Origin: Saprospirales bacterium
GTDB taxonomy: Bacteria; Bacteroidota; Bacteroidia; Chitinophagales; Saprospiraceae
Direction: 5' to 3'
Assembly: GCA_003448025.1 (NCBI GenBank)
Contig: DLXL01000635.1
Coordinates: 7,333-42,800, forward strand
DNA length: 35,468 nt
How positions within the stretch are numbered: the first letter of the stretch is position 1; every line of letters begins with the position of its first letter. Shown here piece after piece: positions 7,914 to 19,400 of this stretch. The notes beneath the pieces are model-generated. The model saw only the letters and a program-made list of their open reading frames with translations, was not told where the DNA came from and did not search any database. The position numbers and the translations under genes are program-made.

Positions 7914-10900
7914 TCAACGGAATATTTCTATGAATCCTTTCATAGGCGCCACATTCGGGCCTGGTTTGAAGATGTAGAAGTACACACCATCTGGCAGATC
8001 CTTTCCATCTTCTCCATTCAAAGTGCCACGCCATGCTTCCAACGGATCGTTACTGTATGGTGAAGCTTCGTATACCTGATCACCCCATTGGCTAAATACG
8101 ATGAGTGAATTCTCACGGAAAAGTCCGGTGTCAATACAAGGTATGACAAAGTAATCATTAGCATCATCGCCATTTGGAGTGATAATATTCGGAATGAATA
8201 CGCACTTCGTATCGTTAATGGTGATGGTTACTACGGCTTCATCCGTCAGATCACATGTTCTGGAGCAAACGGTGTAGAAGAAAGATACCATACCTGGTTC
8301 CTCTCCAGCTGTATACGTGAACGTTCCATCCGTATCATTGAATACCAGTCCTGACAATTCCGGAGAAATATTACAAACTCCGAAATCAAAAGCCGGCATT
8401 AGCAAGTCGTTATCGAACACTGATGGAAAAGTAAGCGTTTCACCGGGGTCAATGGAATAATCCAAATCGTTTTCCGTCATGGGCTGTTGTACCAGGAACA
8501 CTTCAGCCGTATCTGGTGCTGCAGGACATCCATTCACAAGCGCTGAAACAATATACTGGCCGTCATTTTGACTGCTCAACCCATTGATAGTCAAGATATT
8601 AGTAGTTGAATTATTCACCGGCCCAGTCCAGGTATAAATGGCACCTGCGATATTAGACGCTGTTAGTGTAATTGTGTCACCTGCACATCCAGGCAAAGGA
8701 CTGACTACCGGATCCAGCCCGGCAATTTCCACTACTTGTACAAATACCACGCATACCGCAGAATTCCCGGAAGAATCCTGTGCTGTAAACATTAACTGAT
8801 TGAAACCCAATTGAAACACAGCGCCGGATACAGGACCCTGCTGCGAAATAATGGGCGTAACACAGTTGTCGGTTGCGTTAGGATTGTTGAAAAATACTTC
8901 CAGGCCATTGCAGCCGGCTACTGTATCGGTAGACACGATGAAATCATCCGGATCAGATACGATTGCCCCGCCAACATTGACAACAACAGGACCTTGCGGA
9001 CAATCAATTACCGGAGCAACATTTTCAGACACAACAACCGTAAAGGTGGCAGTTGCCGAATTACCCAGCGCATCATTTGCCGTATAGGTTACTACCGTGA
9101 TACCAAAGGGGAAAACGCTTCCAGGAGGCAATGGGGTCACCGTAACCTGTACCGGTGGACAAAAATCTACCGGTGTTGGTGGTGTCCAGTTGGCTGGCGT
9201 ATTACAATCAGTAATATTGATCACCGGTCCTGGCACATTGATGAAACGAGGAAGGATATTATTGTTTACGGTCAATTCACATTCAGCAAAGTTTCCGCTG
9301 GCATCTTCAACCCGTACAATAAACATGGTAGTACCGGCCGGGAATGTATCCCCGGGTTCATACGCCGATGTAATGATGAGGTCAGCTTCTGGTGTACAGT
9401 TATCTGTTGCTACAGGAAACGACCAAACAGGAATCACACCACACGGATCTGACATTGGAACCGGAATCGGGGCACTTGGGCAATCAATAACCGGTGGTAC
9501 AACATCTTTAACCGACACAAAGAAAGAGCAGGTTGAAGTATTTCCAGATGCATCCGTTGCTGTATAAACCACGGTTGTGTCACCCGTGGTAAACAAGAAT
9601 GGTGGCGTAATATTGGACGTAAGTACTACACCTGCTGAGCCGCAATTGTCGTTTACGGTTGGAGGCGTCCAGTTAAGCAGAGTGTCACACTTTGTAACCG
9701 GAAGCACAATAATAAACGGCAAACTTGGACAGTTGATCAACGCCGGTGGGGTTGCATCTACCACCAGAATGGAAAATGAACAAGTTGCCGAGTTGCCCTG
9801 ATCATCCGTAGCCGTGTAAGTGATGATATGAGGAGCAGACTGAGCGGCCAAAAAGCCTCCTGAGTTAGAGGTGGAGGTAATGGTCAGTGTTGCATCACAG
9901 TTATCGGTGGCCAGCGGAGCAGTCCAAATCGGGTTAGCCCCGCAGTTGCCTGAGGCAGAATTGATCGTGTCGTTTGGTGGGCAGCCGTTCGGGAACACCG
10001 GTTCAATGGTATCTCTCACAGTAATGGTGAAAGTACATTGTCCGTTATTATTTTCGTCATCCACTGCTGAAGCAGTAACCGTGGTAATTCCGGTGAACAA
10101 GGAGCCTGAAGTGCTCGTATAAACGATATTCAGGGCATTATCACAGTTATCAGAGGCTGTTGCTGAAAACGATACCTGTGCCTCACAATTGCTTGTAGTA
10201 GGTTCAACAATGGTATCATTTGGACAAACAATCACCGGTGGGGTTACATCCTGCACCATCACCTCAAAAGTACAGGTAATGGTGTTATTGGACGCATCAG
10301 TAGCGGTCACATTGACTAAGGTCTTTCCGGCAGTAAATACATTACCGGGAAGATAATCCGAAACGATGGTCAGATTGGGATCGCAGGCATCCTGGAAGGT
10401 TGGTGGTGTCCAGGTTACTATTGCCTGACAAGCGGTGTCTGCATCAGCCATAATTGGTCCTACCGGGCAATCAGTCATAACTGGGGCGGTACCATCCAAT
10501 ACGGTTACCAGAACCTCACAAGTGCTGGTATTTCCGGCTTCATCCGTAACTGTGTACAGCAATGTAGTTGGCGTACCCGCATAGAACAAGGTAGTATCCG
10601 GAACTACAGAGATATCAGCAATGGCGCCACAATCGTCAGAAGCTACTGGCACCAAAGGCAGGAAGGTAGCTTCGCAGCTATTGGCTGCGGCGGTCAGCAC
10701 GGTATCTGTTGGACATTGAACGGTTGGCGGCACATTATCAAGGGTAAATACGAAAGCACCATTAATGGTCAAAACCGGCACCGGCTCAAAGTTTTCATCG
10801 AGGGCGTCAAACGGACCTATAAATATGAGACCTGCATTTGTCAAATCAGCCCCGGGAACCACATTGAACGTCAGGTTTACGATGGCATCATTATCCGGCA

Positions 10901-13328
10901 CATCTGGCCATGCCGGGTGCCCGCCAAAGAAGGTCAGGCTGCCATTTGGGTTGGTAAATACCGGTGGCGGACCTGCTGTGATATAATTGATGGTAACCGG
11001 TGTAACCAGCTTGATAATGGAAGTATCCCATTGCAATCCGAATTGCAAACCGATGATATTGATGAAGTTTTCTACAGTCAGATTCACCGTTACCTGAGTA
11101 GGCATACCGGCACAGCCGAGATCAACAGTATCCAGTTGCAGTACTACCGGGTTGTCGGCATTCACCACTACCTGAAACGAACAGGTTGCGGTATTACCGG
11201 CATCATCTGTTGCAGTATAAATTACGATAGTAGAACCGGCATTGTACACTCCATTGGCAGCGCCTGTACCTGAACCATTCGTCGCACCGCTTTGTGTGTA
11301 GGTCAAGTCAGGTGTTTGATCACAATTGTCGGTAATGGTTGGCTGAAGCCCGGTTACATTAGCTGTTAACTGTCCTTGTGCAGCGTCTACCGGTGCAGGG
11401 CTAGGGCAGGTAATAACGGGAGCCACATTATCCGTAACGGTAACGTTGCCATCGATTGTTTCCAGGGGAATTACATCGAACGTACCACCATCGAAAGCCA
11501 GGGTTTGGGTTGGCAAGTTGCCAAAATTGATGGTAGAGGAAGTATTGGAAAGCAGGTCAAAGTTCAGTCGGAATAACGTGTCATTATTATTTGCATTGAC
11601 ACCATTTAAATCCGAGCTGGTCCAGGCAAAAGTAATAAAGCCCACTCCCACACTATCTACGCCAAAATTGCTGATATTAATACCTAAAGGAAGGTTGAAG
11701 TTGGAAACGGAGGTAAACTGGAACAAACTGGCATCCCAGTTTACAGTGAACTGGATACCGGCAACCGTTTCAAAATTAAAGGTAGTGAAATCAACGCCAA
11801 AGCTACTGCCACAGGCAGCGTTGGTACTGTTGGCAATAATCACCAGATCCGTTGTATTAATACCAAATTCAACCGTAATGTCAAAGGAGCAGGTAGCCGA
11901 GTTACCAGCAGCATCTGTTGCGGTGTAGGTGACACTGGAGGTTCCCAAATTAAATAAGGCGCCACTGGCATCCGGATCATTCGGGAAGTTAGCAGAGGTT
12001 GCTCCAGTGCTCGTCCAACCCACTACAGGAGCAGCGCAGTTGTCGTCCACTACAGGAGCAATGCCATTTACGGCAATAGCGCCTGGGGCAGTAACGGTTA
12101 GATTGGCCGGACAGGTTAGTGTTGGCGCAATGGTATCCGTAACAGAAATCGTAGCATCAAAGGTTATGAATGGCACTTCTTCCGGAGGGAAAACCGTTCC
12201 GGTAAAGGCCAAGGGCGCTGTTGGGAAACTGGTAAATTGAACACTCCCCGGCCCAAACACATTATAGGTAAGGGTAAACAGCACCTCTCCGGAAGGAATA
12301 GACGAGCCAAAAATGCTGGCACTTGTCCAGGCAAAAGTAAGCCCCCCTACCCCGGTTGAATCCGTATTGAAATTGCTGGGATCAATATTCAGATTTGTAT
12401 TGGTATTGGAGATAGAAACAAATTGCAAATTGGTTGGTAACCAACCCATAGAGAACTGAAGTCCTGCTATACTGTCAAAGTTGAAAGCCAGGACATCAAT
12501 GGAAACCGTTTCACCACAGGAGGCGAGATTATTAGCGTTAGCTATCAACGTTAGGTCTGTTGACGAAACGGAGAATTCAATCAAAATTTCGAAGGAGCAG
12601 GTAGCTGTATTTCCACCTGCATCGGTGGAAGTGTAGGTTACTGTACTGGACCCCAGGTTGAACACCGCACCACTGGCATCCGGGTCGTTGGGAAAGTTGG
12701 CGATGGTGGCTCCGGTGGAGGACCAGCCAGTGTTCGGCGCCCCGCAGTTGTCAGAAACTACCGGCGGAATATTTGGAATAGGGATAGGGCCTGAAAAGCC
12801 CGTGATCACATTAGCCGGACAGGTAAGACTAGGCGCCTGATTGTCGAGCGCTTTAACCAATCCGTTCTTGGTTTGTACATCCACCTGATTGAATTGATTG
12901 TCGAAAACCGCAATGTCGGTGGGGGTATTTACAAAGGAAACAGGAGCAGGAGGCCCGCCAATTCTTCGGAAAGCAACCTGAAATAAAATGGTATTGGAAG
13001 GAACACTCACCCCGGTCAAATCGGTCCATGCAAAAGTGAGTTTGCCTTCAGCCAGAATAGTGGCTGAAGTATCAAAGCCTACACCTACGAAGTTGGGATT
13101 CAACAAGGTAGTATAGGCATAGTCAAGACGTGCAGTATCCCACATCAAGGTGAACTGCAAACCTGAGATATTGGTAAAGTTATCCAGGCGAATAGGCACT
13201 AAGAAGGTATCATTGGATATGCATGGTACCTCCAGGGTATCAGCTTTCAGGATCACAGCCTGTGCATGGGAATGGTTGGTGAATGCACCAGCAGCAAGCA
13301 GTAAAAGGATTAATAAAATATTTCTCAT
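7914..13328 (-). CDS. Giant surface protein with four cohesin-like and eleven HYR modules, T9SS type B sorting domain
   Basis: About 1,804 residues. The ATG at 13328 begins a signal peptide (MRNILLILLLLAAG, cleaved near SHAQA); the frame extends five codons to a TTG. Modules are: cohesin-like 1 (25-160), HYR (162-252), cohesin-like 2 (256-398), HYR (400-488), cohesin-like 3 (493-632), HYR (634-723), cohesin-like 4 (726-862), eight HYR (865-1530), Ig-like (1540-1615), an Ig/cadherin-like domain (1615-1707) and a type B sorting domain (1710-1804, FIPNIITPNGDDANDYF, ending GFIEIFR). The cohesin-like units share GLQF near their first strands and TFAWT. HYR units end in the ATDxAGNxATCSF pattern. 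Type B domains direct T9SS export with PorP/SprF-like partners, and such a gene follows. Role inferred: a surface-anchored adhesin or scaffold. Cohesin identity is by pattern. Confidence 0.93.
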   Translation of the reverse strand: MRNILLILLLLAAGAFTNHSHAQAVILKADTLEVPCISNDTFLVPIRLDNFTNISGLQFTLMWDTARLDYAYTTLLNPNFVGVGFDTSATILAEGKLTFAWTDLTGVSVPSNTILFQVAFRRIGGPPAPVSFVNTPTDIAVFDNQFNQVDVQTKNGLVKALDNQAPSLTCPANVITGFSGPIPIPNIPPVVSDNCGAPNTGWSSTGATIANFPNDPDASGAVFNLGSSTVTYTSTDAGGNTATCSFEILIEFSVSSTDLTLIANANNLASCGETVSIDVLAFNFDSIAGLQFSMGWLPTNLQFVSISNTNTNLNIDPSNFNTDSTGVGGLTFAWTSASIFGSSIPSGEVLFTLTYNVFGPGSVQFTSFPTAPLAFTGTVFPPEEVPFITFDATISVTDTIAPTLTCPANLTVTAPGAIAVNGIAPVVDDNCAAPVVGWTSTGATSANFPNDPDASGALFNLGTSSVTYTATDAAGNSATCSFDITVEFGINTTDLVIIANSTNAACGSSFGVDFTTFNFETVAGIQFTVNWDASLFQFTSVSNFNLPLGINISNFGVDSVGVGFITFAWTSSDLNGVNANNNDTLFRLNFDLLSNTSSTINFGNLPTQTLAFDGGTFDVIPLETIDGNVTVTDNVAPVITCPSPAPVDAAQGQLTANVTGLQPTITDNCDQTPDLTYTQSGATNGSGTGAANGVYNAGSTIVIYTATDDAGNTATCSFQVVVNADNPVVLQLDTVDLGCAGMPTQVTVNLTVENFINIIGLQFGLQWDTSIIKLVTPVTINYITAGPPPVFTNPNGSLTFFGGHPAWPDVPDNDAIVNLTFNVVPGADLTNAGLIFIGPFDALDENFEPVPVLTINGAFVFTLDNVPPTVQCPTDTVLTAAANSCEATFLPLVPVASDDCGAIADISVVPDTTLFYAGTPTTLLYTVTDEAGNTSTCEVLVTVLDGTAPVMTDCPVGPIMADADTACQAIVTWTPPTFQDACDPNLTIVSDYLPGNVFTAGKTLVNVTATDASNNTITCTFEVMVQDVTPPVIVCPNDTIVEPTTSNCEAQVSFSATASDNCDNALNIVYTSTSGSLFTGITTVTASAVDDENNNGQCTFTITVRDTIEPVFPNGCPPNDTINSASGNCGANPIWTAPLATDNCDATLTITSTSNSGGFLAAQSAPHIITYTATDDQGNSATCSFSILVVDATPPALINCPSLPFIIVLPVTKCDTLLNWTPPTVNDNCGSAGVVLTSNITPPFLFTTGDTTVVYTATDASGNTSTCSFFVSVKDVVPPVIDCPSAPIPVPMSDPCGVIPVWSFPVATDNCTPEADLIITSAYEPGDTFPAGTTMFIVRVEDASGNFAECELTVNNNILPRFINVPGPVINITDCNTPANWTPPTPVDFCPPVQVTVTPLPPGSVFPFGITVVTYTANDALGNSATATFTVVVSENVAPVIDCPQGPVVVNVGGAIVSDPDDFIVSTDTVAGCNGLEVFFNNPNATDNCVTPIISQQGPVSGAVFQLGFNQLMFTAQDSSGNSAVCVVFVQVVEIAGLDPVVSPLPGCAGDTITLTASNIAGAIYTWTGPVNNSTTNILTINGLSSQNDGQYIVSALVNGCPAAPDTAEVFLVQQPMTENDLDYSIDPGETLTFPSVFDNDLLMPAFDFGVCNISPELSGLVFNDTDGTFTYTAGEEPGMVSFFYTVCSRTCDLTDEAVVTITINDTKCVFIPNIITPNGDDANDYFVIPCIDTGLFRENSLIVFSQWGDQVYEASPYSNDPLEAWRGTLNGEDGKDLPDGVYFYIFKPGPNVAPMKGFIEIFR
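11427..12836 (-). repeat. Tandem duplication of an HYR-cohesin unit (two copies of about 705 bp)
   Basis: Within the type B cargo gene, 12132-12836 and 11427-12131 encode two successive HYR plus cohesin-like units of about 235 codons each. Both HYR copies share ANFPNDPDASGA followed by FNLG, and both are followed by the TDL-x-I-I/A-N-A/S start of a cohesin-like domain. At the DNA level the words CACTGGCATCCGG begin at 11963 and 12671, 708 bases apart. The HYR halves are much closer to each other than the cohesin halves. Confidence 0.7.
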
Positions 13329-13384
13329 GGTGTTCAAAGTCAAACTATTAAAGATGGAGGGTAAGCCTCAAAGATCCTATATGG

Positions 13385-13417
13385 AGTGCCGGGGCTGCTT
13401 TACACAACCCCGGCACT
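13385..13417 (-). terminator. GC-rich hairpin between the type A and type B giant genes
   Basis: AGTGCCGGGG (13385-13394) and CCCCGGCACT (13408-13417) form a perfect 10-bp stem around a 13-base loop, about 12 bases past the stop of the 2,895-residue protein gene. The minus-strand RNA lacks a U-run after it (a TTTT lies on the plus-strand side). It probably ends or attenuates the upstream transcript before the type B cargo gene. Confidence 0.6.
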
Positions 13418-13429
13418 TTTATATCAGGA

Positions 13430-16400
13430 TCAATCAATCAGGATCATCTTTTTGCGATCACTGTGCCTGGATGTTTCAAGTTCATAGTAGAACACACCAC
13501 TTGCACCCAGATCATCCTTGCGGAAGTTGATGGTGTTATTGCCTTCGGCAAAATCACCTACCACTGTTTTCACCAAACGGCCTTCAGCAGTAAAGATACG
13601 CAAGGTTGCACGACCCGATTCTGGCAGGCGGAAAGATATGGTAGTTTCCGCAGAGAATGGGTTAGGTTGATTTTGGTAGAGTGCAAATACTTTGTTTTCC
13701 ACCTCACCGGTTGCAACGGTTGTTACAAACTCGAAGTCAACAGGAACAGCATTACCGCTTCCATCTATAGCCAGCGCTTCCGTAATAGCAGAACTACTGT
13801 GCAATACGCTCGACAGGCTGGCTACTGATTCAATGGCTTTGAAGGTCAGGGTGAACAAGGTTTCGTTATCGTTGAACGTACTTGGCTTGCTGCCTACCCA
13901 AAGGGTGCTCAGTAATCCATCTGACAGGTAATTCGTTCCGAAATTATCCTGACTCAAACCAGGTAATACACCGGTCTGGATGTCTTGCAGTTCAAATACT
14001 TCAGGATCGAATCCGATGGTAAGCTGATAAGCATGTGCATCCGTGAAGTCAACTGCCTTAAACGGAATGGTCACTACTTCGCCTGCCTGTACTGCGCGAT
14101 TTTCCAAACGGAACTTCAATGGTTCGCCGTTTTCAGCGCCACCTCCGGCGTTGCCGGTAAATGGTGTTACAGAACCATTCACGTCGCCCATCAGAATACC
14201 TGTAAAGTCATCATCCAGGAAGTCATTGGCTACGTTATTGTGAATGATATTGCTCGGCGGAACCGGATTGTTCAACGGGTTTGGTTGTGGAGCCTGTGGA
14301 TTACCCAATGGCAATGGATTGAACACGAATGACTCAGGAATAAACTTCCAGTCCGGACCAACCTGTTGGCCCTGATTATTCAGGAAGTGAGCATTGTTGC
14401 TCAATACATATTTCTGTACCAAAGCATAATCGGCCAGGTTCACACGGAAGTCGCCGTTTACGTCTGCTGCAACCCACTGATAGCCGCTGGTAAAGGATAC
14501 CTGCTGAGCAGCATGTGCCTGAATACCCAACATATCGCCCACATTGATCTGCTGATTTTTCTGCGTAGCAATTTTGAGTGCAGAAGTTACAGTATTCGCA
14601 CCGGAAGGTACCAGGAAGTTATAGTCAGCATTTGGAAGCGCGGTAATATCACTACCCATAATGGTACCATTGAGTTCAACCGTTACATCCGGAATAGCCT
14701 TTACAGGAGCTTTCCAGGTGAATACATCGCCAGCCAGTTCGATATCATTTGCCACGCAGGTAATGGTAACCGAACCATTATTGAAGAGTACGTCAGGCGC
14801 CTGAGTGGTACCATCCTGCAACACAACAAGTGTTGGGATGTTAGATTCAACTATGGCACTCGTAGAGCCCTGTGGTGCATTACCAAGTACGATATCGATA
14901 TTAAACAATACCGTTCCGTTTGGCAGATTTACGGTACCTAGTTGTTGGTGAGTCCAGAATATGGAGTTCATACCGGGAGTTGCACCAATCAATGAAGGAT
15001 GAACATTCGAGATACCTGTAATATTACCAACAATGCCATTCGCCAGCGCAAGACCCAAAGAGAATCCGGAAACCTGGATGAAGTTGTCTACAGTTACAGG
15101 AATAGAAAGCGTTTCGCCCTGGCAGCCATCGTCTGTTCCTACCGTGAACGTCACTTTAGGTCCTTCGCCGATTACTACTGTATCTGTAGAAACACAACCG
15201 CTGTTCACATCTGTAGCGGTAATAATATAGCTACCTGCAGGCAGGTTGTTCACTACTGCAGTTGTATCTGTATTTGGCGTATTCCACAGGTAACTGAATG
15301 TGCCCGTGCCACCAGTAGCTACTGCTGTTGCAGTGCCGTTAGCAGCTCCAAAGTACGTTTCAGGGGTGCCTGTTGCTGTCAGGTTAAAGCCGGTGTTGTT
15401 GCCGAGCGTAATCTGAACCTGCACTGCACAGGTATTGGTGTTTCCGTAGATATCCGTTGCAGTCATTGTAACCGCCTGGAAGCCCAAATCACCGCAGTCA
15501 AACTGTGTCTGAGAGAGCACCAGGGTATCAAGTGCGCAGTTATCCGTTGTACCGAGGTCAATATCCTGCGCGTCAAGTGTTGCTTCACCGTTGGTACCCA
15601 GCGCAATTACTACATTGTTATTGCAAATCAGGGTTGGAACGCTGTTGTCGCGCACTTCCACGTACAATGAGTCAATTCCAACATTACCACAAGCATCAAC
15701 TGCTGCAAAGAAGATATTATAGCCACCGATCGGATAATTACCACTTAAATCAAGTTTACCATCACCGAATGGGCTGTCGTTGGTAGTCAGAATGATACTA
15801 TCCGGAGAACAATCCTCAAGGAACTGACCAACATTGAAATTCCATGGCACGGTACAATCCTGATTTGGAGGGAACTGGGAGGTATTCAGGATGATCGTAT
15901 CCGGCATGCCTGCAAAGGCAGGATCCGTAATATCCACCACCTTAATCTGACGAGTATGCACTGCTACATTACCACAATCATCAGTGGCTGTCCAGGTGCG
16001 TACAATGGTGTAATCAAACAGACCACAGTCTCCCTGATCAATCGCAATGGTATCTACGGTAAGCACAGGAATCACGCTAAGGTCGCAATTATCTGTAGCT
16101 CCAACTGGAACTACGTCAACAGAACCATCAGAACAGCTAACGGTAATATTTGGAGGCAGGATGGTGAATACAGGTTTAATCGTATCCTGAATGCTGAGCA
16201 ATTGTTGACAGGTTGTTACATTGTCAGCAAGGTCAACGACTTTCCAGGTACGGGTGAGTACCTGGCAAATATTGCCGACACCACCAGCTACCACATCTGT
16301 AAAGGAAATAGAATCTGCTACAATCGGGCAGTTATCTGTTGCCGTAGCGATGCCTTGTACGGCAGGCGCCAGATTATCTGTGCATTGCACCGTTTTGTTT

Positions 16401-19400
16401 GCCGGGCAGGTAATAACCGGAGCAACGTTGTCCTGAATCACGATGTAAGTCTGACAAGTAGACATATTACCGTTCTGGTCAGAAACAAACAGTTTCACAC
16501 CATGTTGAGTCACTCCATCAGCATCTGCACAATTATATTCCAAAGAAGCAGATGGCGCTGCTAACGGATTAGTGTCCAGGCGCTGAATCAAGAGACCCAG
16601 ATTTGAAGAACAGTTGTCATAACTATTGTTATTAAACTGATTGACTGTTACCACTACGGTACCGGAAGGCTGCAAAGAAGCACTAACACCATTGATGCAA
16701 ACTGCCGTAGGAGGAGTTGCGTCTTTTACAATAACGGTGAGATCTCTTGTTGAACTGTTTCCGCATTTATCCGTAGCTGTGAAACGAACTACGTATGTGC
16801 CAACCGGATAATTAGCTGCGCTGATATTGGCGCCTGATGGAATAATAAAGGTGTTACCAACAGGTGCAGATATCAGGGTGTTTGTAATAGTGAGATCTAC
16901 AGAATCCTGACAATCATCTACAAAGTCAGCCATGTTGAAATTCACAGCTGCATTGCAAACCAGTGCGTTTGGTGCTGTATTAAAGGTCAGTGAAACCGGG
17001 GTGTTTGCTGCATATACAGGGGCCTGCGTATCAGTTACCACGATTTTCTGGGTCCGAGTGATCGAATTTCCTGAATCATCTGTGGCAGTCCAGGTGCGGT
17101 TGATTACGTAGCTGTACTTCGTGCAGCCACTTGCAGTTTGCGTGGAGACACTGTTCAGGACAATATTCACTGCCGGATCACACTGATCAATTGCTGTTTG
17201 CGGGTAAGCAGAAGCAGGCGGGATTTCGTTGCAAGCCTGAATAACAGTGTCTTGCTGACCTGCTGTCCAGCCATTGACAAAGGATGGAGCGGTTACATCC
17301 TTAACCGTAATGGTAGTCGGGAAGGTAGCCACGTTGCCATTAAAGTCGATGGCTGCGAATACGATATTGTTTACTCCGTTGTTCGCCAGGTTGGCACATG
17401 TGAACTTCAGCGTATCTACATACACAAAGTTCGGGGCAATTCCAGTTTGGAACGCGATATCAATCGGGCCACACTGATCAGGATCAAAACTTCCGTTGTT
17501 TACCTGAGCCGAAGTCACAGAAACCATTCCCATGGAACTAAGATTTAAGGTCAGTGCCTGAGCAATGGCTACCGGAGGCGTATTATCTATTGTGATGAAT
17601 GCGTTTTGTGGCTGTGTGGTAGTATTGTTCTGTGGGTCTGTATAAGACCAGGTGATCACATAGGTACCTGGGTTCAGGACGTAACGTGGAGGTCCACCTG
17701 GAACCAGCGGAGGCAGAATCATCATAACCTGCACCGAAGGTGTGCCGTAGATGGTTACAATATTGGTACCATTACAATCAGTGGCTGCCGGAGCGAACAC
17801 TGTGTCTTTGGTACAGTTGCTCACAATATCAGGCAGGGAGTTGATCACCGGTTGTGGCGCCTGAGCATCAATTAAGGTAACGGTGAATGAGCAAGGAGCA
17901 GACATCAGGTTGTTTGGCTGGCTGTCTGTTGCCTTCAGCGTTACGGTGAAGGAATTGCCTGGAACTACCGGAACAACAGAAGATACCAGAGCACCGGAAG
18001 CAGGGGTCTGCGACACCAACACATTGTTGATGCAGTTATCGGAAATAGTAGCTGGCAAGTAAGTCGGAACTGTAGCTGCAGCTGCACAACCTGTAGAAAT
18101 ATTCAGGTTGGTATTGGATGGGCAGGTAATAGTTGGCGCCTGCGTATCCACAATCTTCACGATGAAAGAGCAGGTGCTTACGTTTGCACCTTGCGTTGCG
18201 GTATACGTAACCGTTGTTTCACCAACCGGGAACTGAGCAGTAACAACGCCGTGTGGATTAGTGTTGTATGGGCTGATCAGGTTAATAAATGACTGAACAG
18301 ATTGATTGTTAATGGCTTCAGTGATGTTCATCAAACCACAATCTGTTATTTCATTCACCTGCGGACGCGTCCACTGGAATAACTGATCACAGTTGTTGGT
18401 GGTATTTGGGAGGGTAAACACCTTGCCACAATGGTAGAGAGCCGGTGCCGGACCATAGTTCCCTGAGAATACCGGAGGCTGGTTGTCTGTAACTACGATA
18501 TTTACCACTTTAGTGCTTGTGCGGCCGCAGCCATCAGAAGCCGTCAGGGTCACAACGTTGGTACCAATCGGGAAGGAGGATACCGGAAGGGTGTACGTAC
18601 CTGCATTGTTAGTGAGGTTGCCGGAAGAAGACATACCGCTTGCAGGAACCAGGCTGTAGGTAATACCGGAAATACCATTGCAGGCATCGGTAACGTTTGG
18701 CGTTACACCTGTGGTGGTCACTGTAAGTGTGTAGTTGCCGGTGCAAATGCCTGGGCCAGCTACATTAATGTTTACAGGATTTGGCAGGTAAGCTGCATTA
18801 AATACCGGGCCTGTAACGTCTTGTACGGTAATTACCTGACTTACGGTGATGGTATTGGATGGTACTGCATTGTCTGAAGCCATCCAGGTACGAGTGATGG
18901 TAAACAAACAAGTACCTGCGCTAAAGGTCTGACCCTGATACACCACATTGGCGGTACCACAATTATCCGTAGCGGTTGGGTTGGTAACTGCTGGAATTGC
19001 GTCGCAGTTTACGGTAACGTTGGCAGGCACGCCTGCAAATACCGGAGGTGTTACATCACGAACCGTTACTGTAAACGTACAGGTACTGCTGTTGTTGGAG
19101 GCATCAACGGCACGTAGGGTAACCGTTGTGGTACCTAATGCCATTGCCGGGATGTTGGTCAAATTAGCCGTTGCTCCATTGTTAAGCAGTGTGTAGTTCA
19201 CAGCCGCAGGAGGGTTCAGATCGTATTCATATTTCGCTACGCCACAGTTATCGCTGGCTGTTGCGGTACCGGTGATGGTACTTTGGCAAACGGCATTGGC
19301 ATTCACCGTAACGTTAGCCGGGCAAGTAAAGGTGGGGGCCGTATTATCTACCACAGTGATGGTGGTAGAGCAAGTAGACTGATTCATCGCTGCATCAGAG

